Assembly: GCF_964204865.1 (NCBI RefSeq)
Contig: NC_135256.1
Span: forward strand, 19,311,703-19,375,702
Length of the DNA stretch: 64,000 nt
Direction of reading: 5' to 3'
Source of the DNA: Styela clava
Lineage: Eukaryota; Chordata; Ascidiacea; Stolidobranchia; Styelidae
Made by a program: the position numbers and the translations under genes. The notes beneath the pieces are model-generated. The model saw nothing but the letters and a program-made list of their open reading frames with translations. It was not told the DNA's origin and ran no database searches. Below are positions 61,925 through 64,000 of the stretch, piece by piece; the first letter of the stretch is position 1; every line of letters begins with the position of its first letter.

Positions 61925-62771
61925 AACTAGACCTACCATACGTCCCGGTTTGGCCGGGACAGTGCCGGTTTGGCCGGGACAGTGCCGGTTTGAACGTCTG
62001 TCCCGGCGTCCTGTCCCGGTTAGCAATATGTCCTGGAATTTTACTTTAGTGAAATTTTCAAAATTAGCTCCAACCTGATGCAAAATTATGAAATAATTCC
62101 GTCCCAAAAGGCATAACTTTGCTTTAACTTGCTGACTTGAGGCTTATTTTAATATCTTAATTTTTTTAGCTTATTAGGTTGAGTAAAATATCGGGGTCTC
62201 ATGTAGTTTCGTACCTAACGTACTTCTAGTGGGCGTAGCTTGACAATTTTTTGATATGTCAATCCTAACCCCCATATGATTACGCCATCCAAAAATTAAA
62301 TCACTACGACATCACAATCACGTCATAGAGCTTGCCAAATATACGCACGATCGACCGGAATGGCATTGGCGCCGACGATAAAGAACTGACTGACGTTATC
62401 GGTCTCTCTCCTATTTGAATCGTTGCGACGAGAAAACGAGAGAACTAACTGTTCGATTTCATGTGCTCGTTTGCGCATCTTGGATGGCAGTTCGTATAGT
62501 TTGAAGGGCTCTATTACGTCACTGTGACCTCGTAATGACGTAATTTTTGGATGGTGTAGTCCGGTGGGGGTTAGGATTGATACGTTAAAAAATTGTCATG
62601 CTACGCCCACTAGAAGTATGTTAGGTAAGAAAGTACATGAGACCCAAATATCGCACATAGCTTGAGAAATCTTTTAGTTAGGGAATAATGAGTGACGTTT
62701 ATTGCGTCATTATTCTATTGACTTCAATGAAACTACAGCAATTGCTGCATTAGAAGCCATTTTAGGTATGC
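61925..62771 (-). mobile_element. Repeat R1, copy B, interrupted by an M1 element
   Basis: Minus-strand counterpart of 40892-41196. The match covers 61925-62193 and resumes at 62646-62771, with the M1 copy 62194-62645 in between. It also has a local duplication of GGTTTGGCCGGGACAGTGCC at about 61948-61987 that copy A lacks. Confidence 0.8.
62194..62645. mobile_element. M1-family MITE with GGGTCTCATG ends (452 bp)
   Basis: Same termini and interior as 59786-60189. Flanked by a perfect 8-bp duplication, AAATATCG (62186-62193 and 62646-62653). It is about 48 bp longer than the other copy through small indels. Confidence 0.92.
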
Positions 62772-63225
62772 TCCAGACTGGATTCCATGGCAGATGCACG
62801 CCCGAGGGCGCTAGCGCTCCGCAAAAATGCACGCGAGCGAAATCAATTTTGCACGCCGAAAATTTGCAACTGCTCACCAATGTAAATCGGTTTAAATGGT
62901 TTTAAAATCAATAATCCAGTAATATAAAGATGCCAAAATATTATAACTCCACAATTGTCGACAAATACCAGCCTGCAAGATTAGGTCTGATCGAAATACT
63001 GAGAAGCAAAAAGACCATGGACCTTTCCCCAACCTTTGACCCGCGAAAAATTCCTCTCATTGTTACGTCCTTTTTTGCATCTTGCTGATTGGCCAATGTC
63101 ACGAAGTAAACAAGGAAGTCGATGCTCGGGGAAAGGTCCATATCGTGTTGAATGATAGGAAATAGGAATCCCGTGAGAATAGTTATGGACGAAAAGATCG
63201 CCTCTGCACCAATGGCCAAGTACGG

Positions 63226-63670
63226 CTCTGATTCAGCGTATTTTTCATAGAATAATTTTACACGAATGTACTGAACAGTACACCGGTATCTAAAGTTGCT
63301 CAAACACTCCCAAAATTAGTGACAAAGTATGAAAATAATGTTTGGGGTCAAAGGTCAAACGTCCATTTTGCTCTAATTTGACGTATTTTTTATCCATTAA
63401 TTCTACGTAAAAACACTACCAAAATTAATGACAAAGTATGTCCATTTTGCTCTGGTTCAACGTATTTTTTATCCAATAATTTTACGCGGATGTACTGAAC
63501 AGTACCGGTATCCAAAGTCGCACAAACACTATCAAAATTAGCGACAAACTGTAGAAATAATGTTTGGGGTCAAAGGTCAAACGTCCATTTTTTCTCTGAT
63601 TCAACGTATTTTTTATCCGATACCGGTAATTTTACGCGGATGTATTGAGAGGTATCTGATGTCAAATATG
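63226..63670. repeat. Tandem repeat array, units of about 80-150 bp
   Basis: At least three imperfect units, each containing CAACGTATTTTTTATCC, ATTTTACGCGGATGTACTGA, CACTACCAAAATTAGTGACA and GGTCAAAGGTCAAACGTCC-type blocks, with one shortened unit at about 63373-63451. ACCGGTA motifs recur within and after the array. Confidence 0.75.
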
Positions 63671-64000
63671 GTACCGGTATGGATTAACCTATATTCAATG
63701 AATATAAATTGGACTATATATGATACAAAACTCCGGTAATGGTATGGTTTTATATTTTAATTGTTACATATATTATTGAACTTGTGGGCAATGTGTTTTG
63801 AAATTATGAAATTGTTTTAATTGGGTGCAAATTATACTAATTCGACAATAAAATTAATATACGAAAATTCCGTTTGGCATTGGAATTTATTTGGCAAAAA
63901 AAAAAAAAAAAGGTATCTGATGTCAAAGTCAGTTGCACGCGAGTGCAGTTGTTTTGCACGTCGTGAGCTATAATTGCACGCCAGGAATTCTTATTTGCAC
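63671..64000. other. Repeat-like right edge
   Basis: AT-rich sequence with an A13 run near 63898, then TTGCACGCGAG and related GCACG motifs resembling those at 62798-62850. No gene was seen, and the sequence continues beyond the window. Confidence 0.4.

Noticed and set aside
62941..63303. 120-codon minus-strand frame, hydrophobic
   Set aside because: It begins within the tandem array, contains an inverted ATGGACCTTTCCCC pair and has no recognisable domain. Too weak to call.

Overview
The window is metazoan nuclear DNA: AT-rich, with spliced genes of many small exons, GT-AG introns (some as short as about 50 bp) and dense non-autonomous DNA transposons. Gene content (a SPATA16-like TPR gene, TPT1/TCTP, a rhodopsin-class GPCR, a six-module cysteine-rich secreted protein) and the repeat style suggest a marine invertebrate, possibly an ascidian. 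The species assignment is inference. All gene models were built by hand from open frames, splice sites and phase agreement, without transcript data.

Layout. 128-555 (+): 3' end of a single-pass membrane protein gene. 1949-7435 (-): complete eight-exon class A GPCR, 388 aa. 7436-16408: gene-poor, with one hAT-type element. 16409-20880 (+): complete eleven-exon SPATA16-like gene, 509 aa, converging on the next gene. 21229-29009 (-): eleven-exon secreted protein (plus one candidate 33-bp cassette exon) with six copies of a four-cysteine 'GCW' module and a Trp-rich tail. 29010-35062: no convincing gene, with a perfect 232-bp tandem duplication and a small palindromic MITE. 35223-35915 (+): candidate two-exon small basic protein behind a TATA box. 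38672-45467 (+): seven-exon type I membrane protein with a Thr/Ser-rich mucin-like N-terminus, two copies of an unrecognised ectodomain module, a furin-like site, one TM helix and a short tail. 47532-58585 (-): four 3' exons of TPT1 (TCTP); the first coding exon was not found and is probably beyond 64000. 58600-64000: mostly repeats.

The genes do not form a pathway. The second theme is transposon biology. At least thirteen short elements have terminal inverted repeats and recognisable 8-bp target-site duplications, seven of them perfect. Several are nested, and in two cases a second copy of the host repeat inside this window preserves the uninterrupted sequence, so the insertion can be read directly. 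An 8-kb TPT1 intron (50346-58505) has absorbed three ATTCG-rich elements of 1.0-1.7 kb. A tRNA-derived SINE is present as one full and two partial copies. No rRNA, functional tRNA gene, CRISPR array or bacterial feature was seen.
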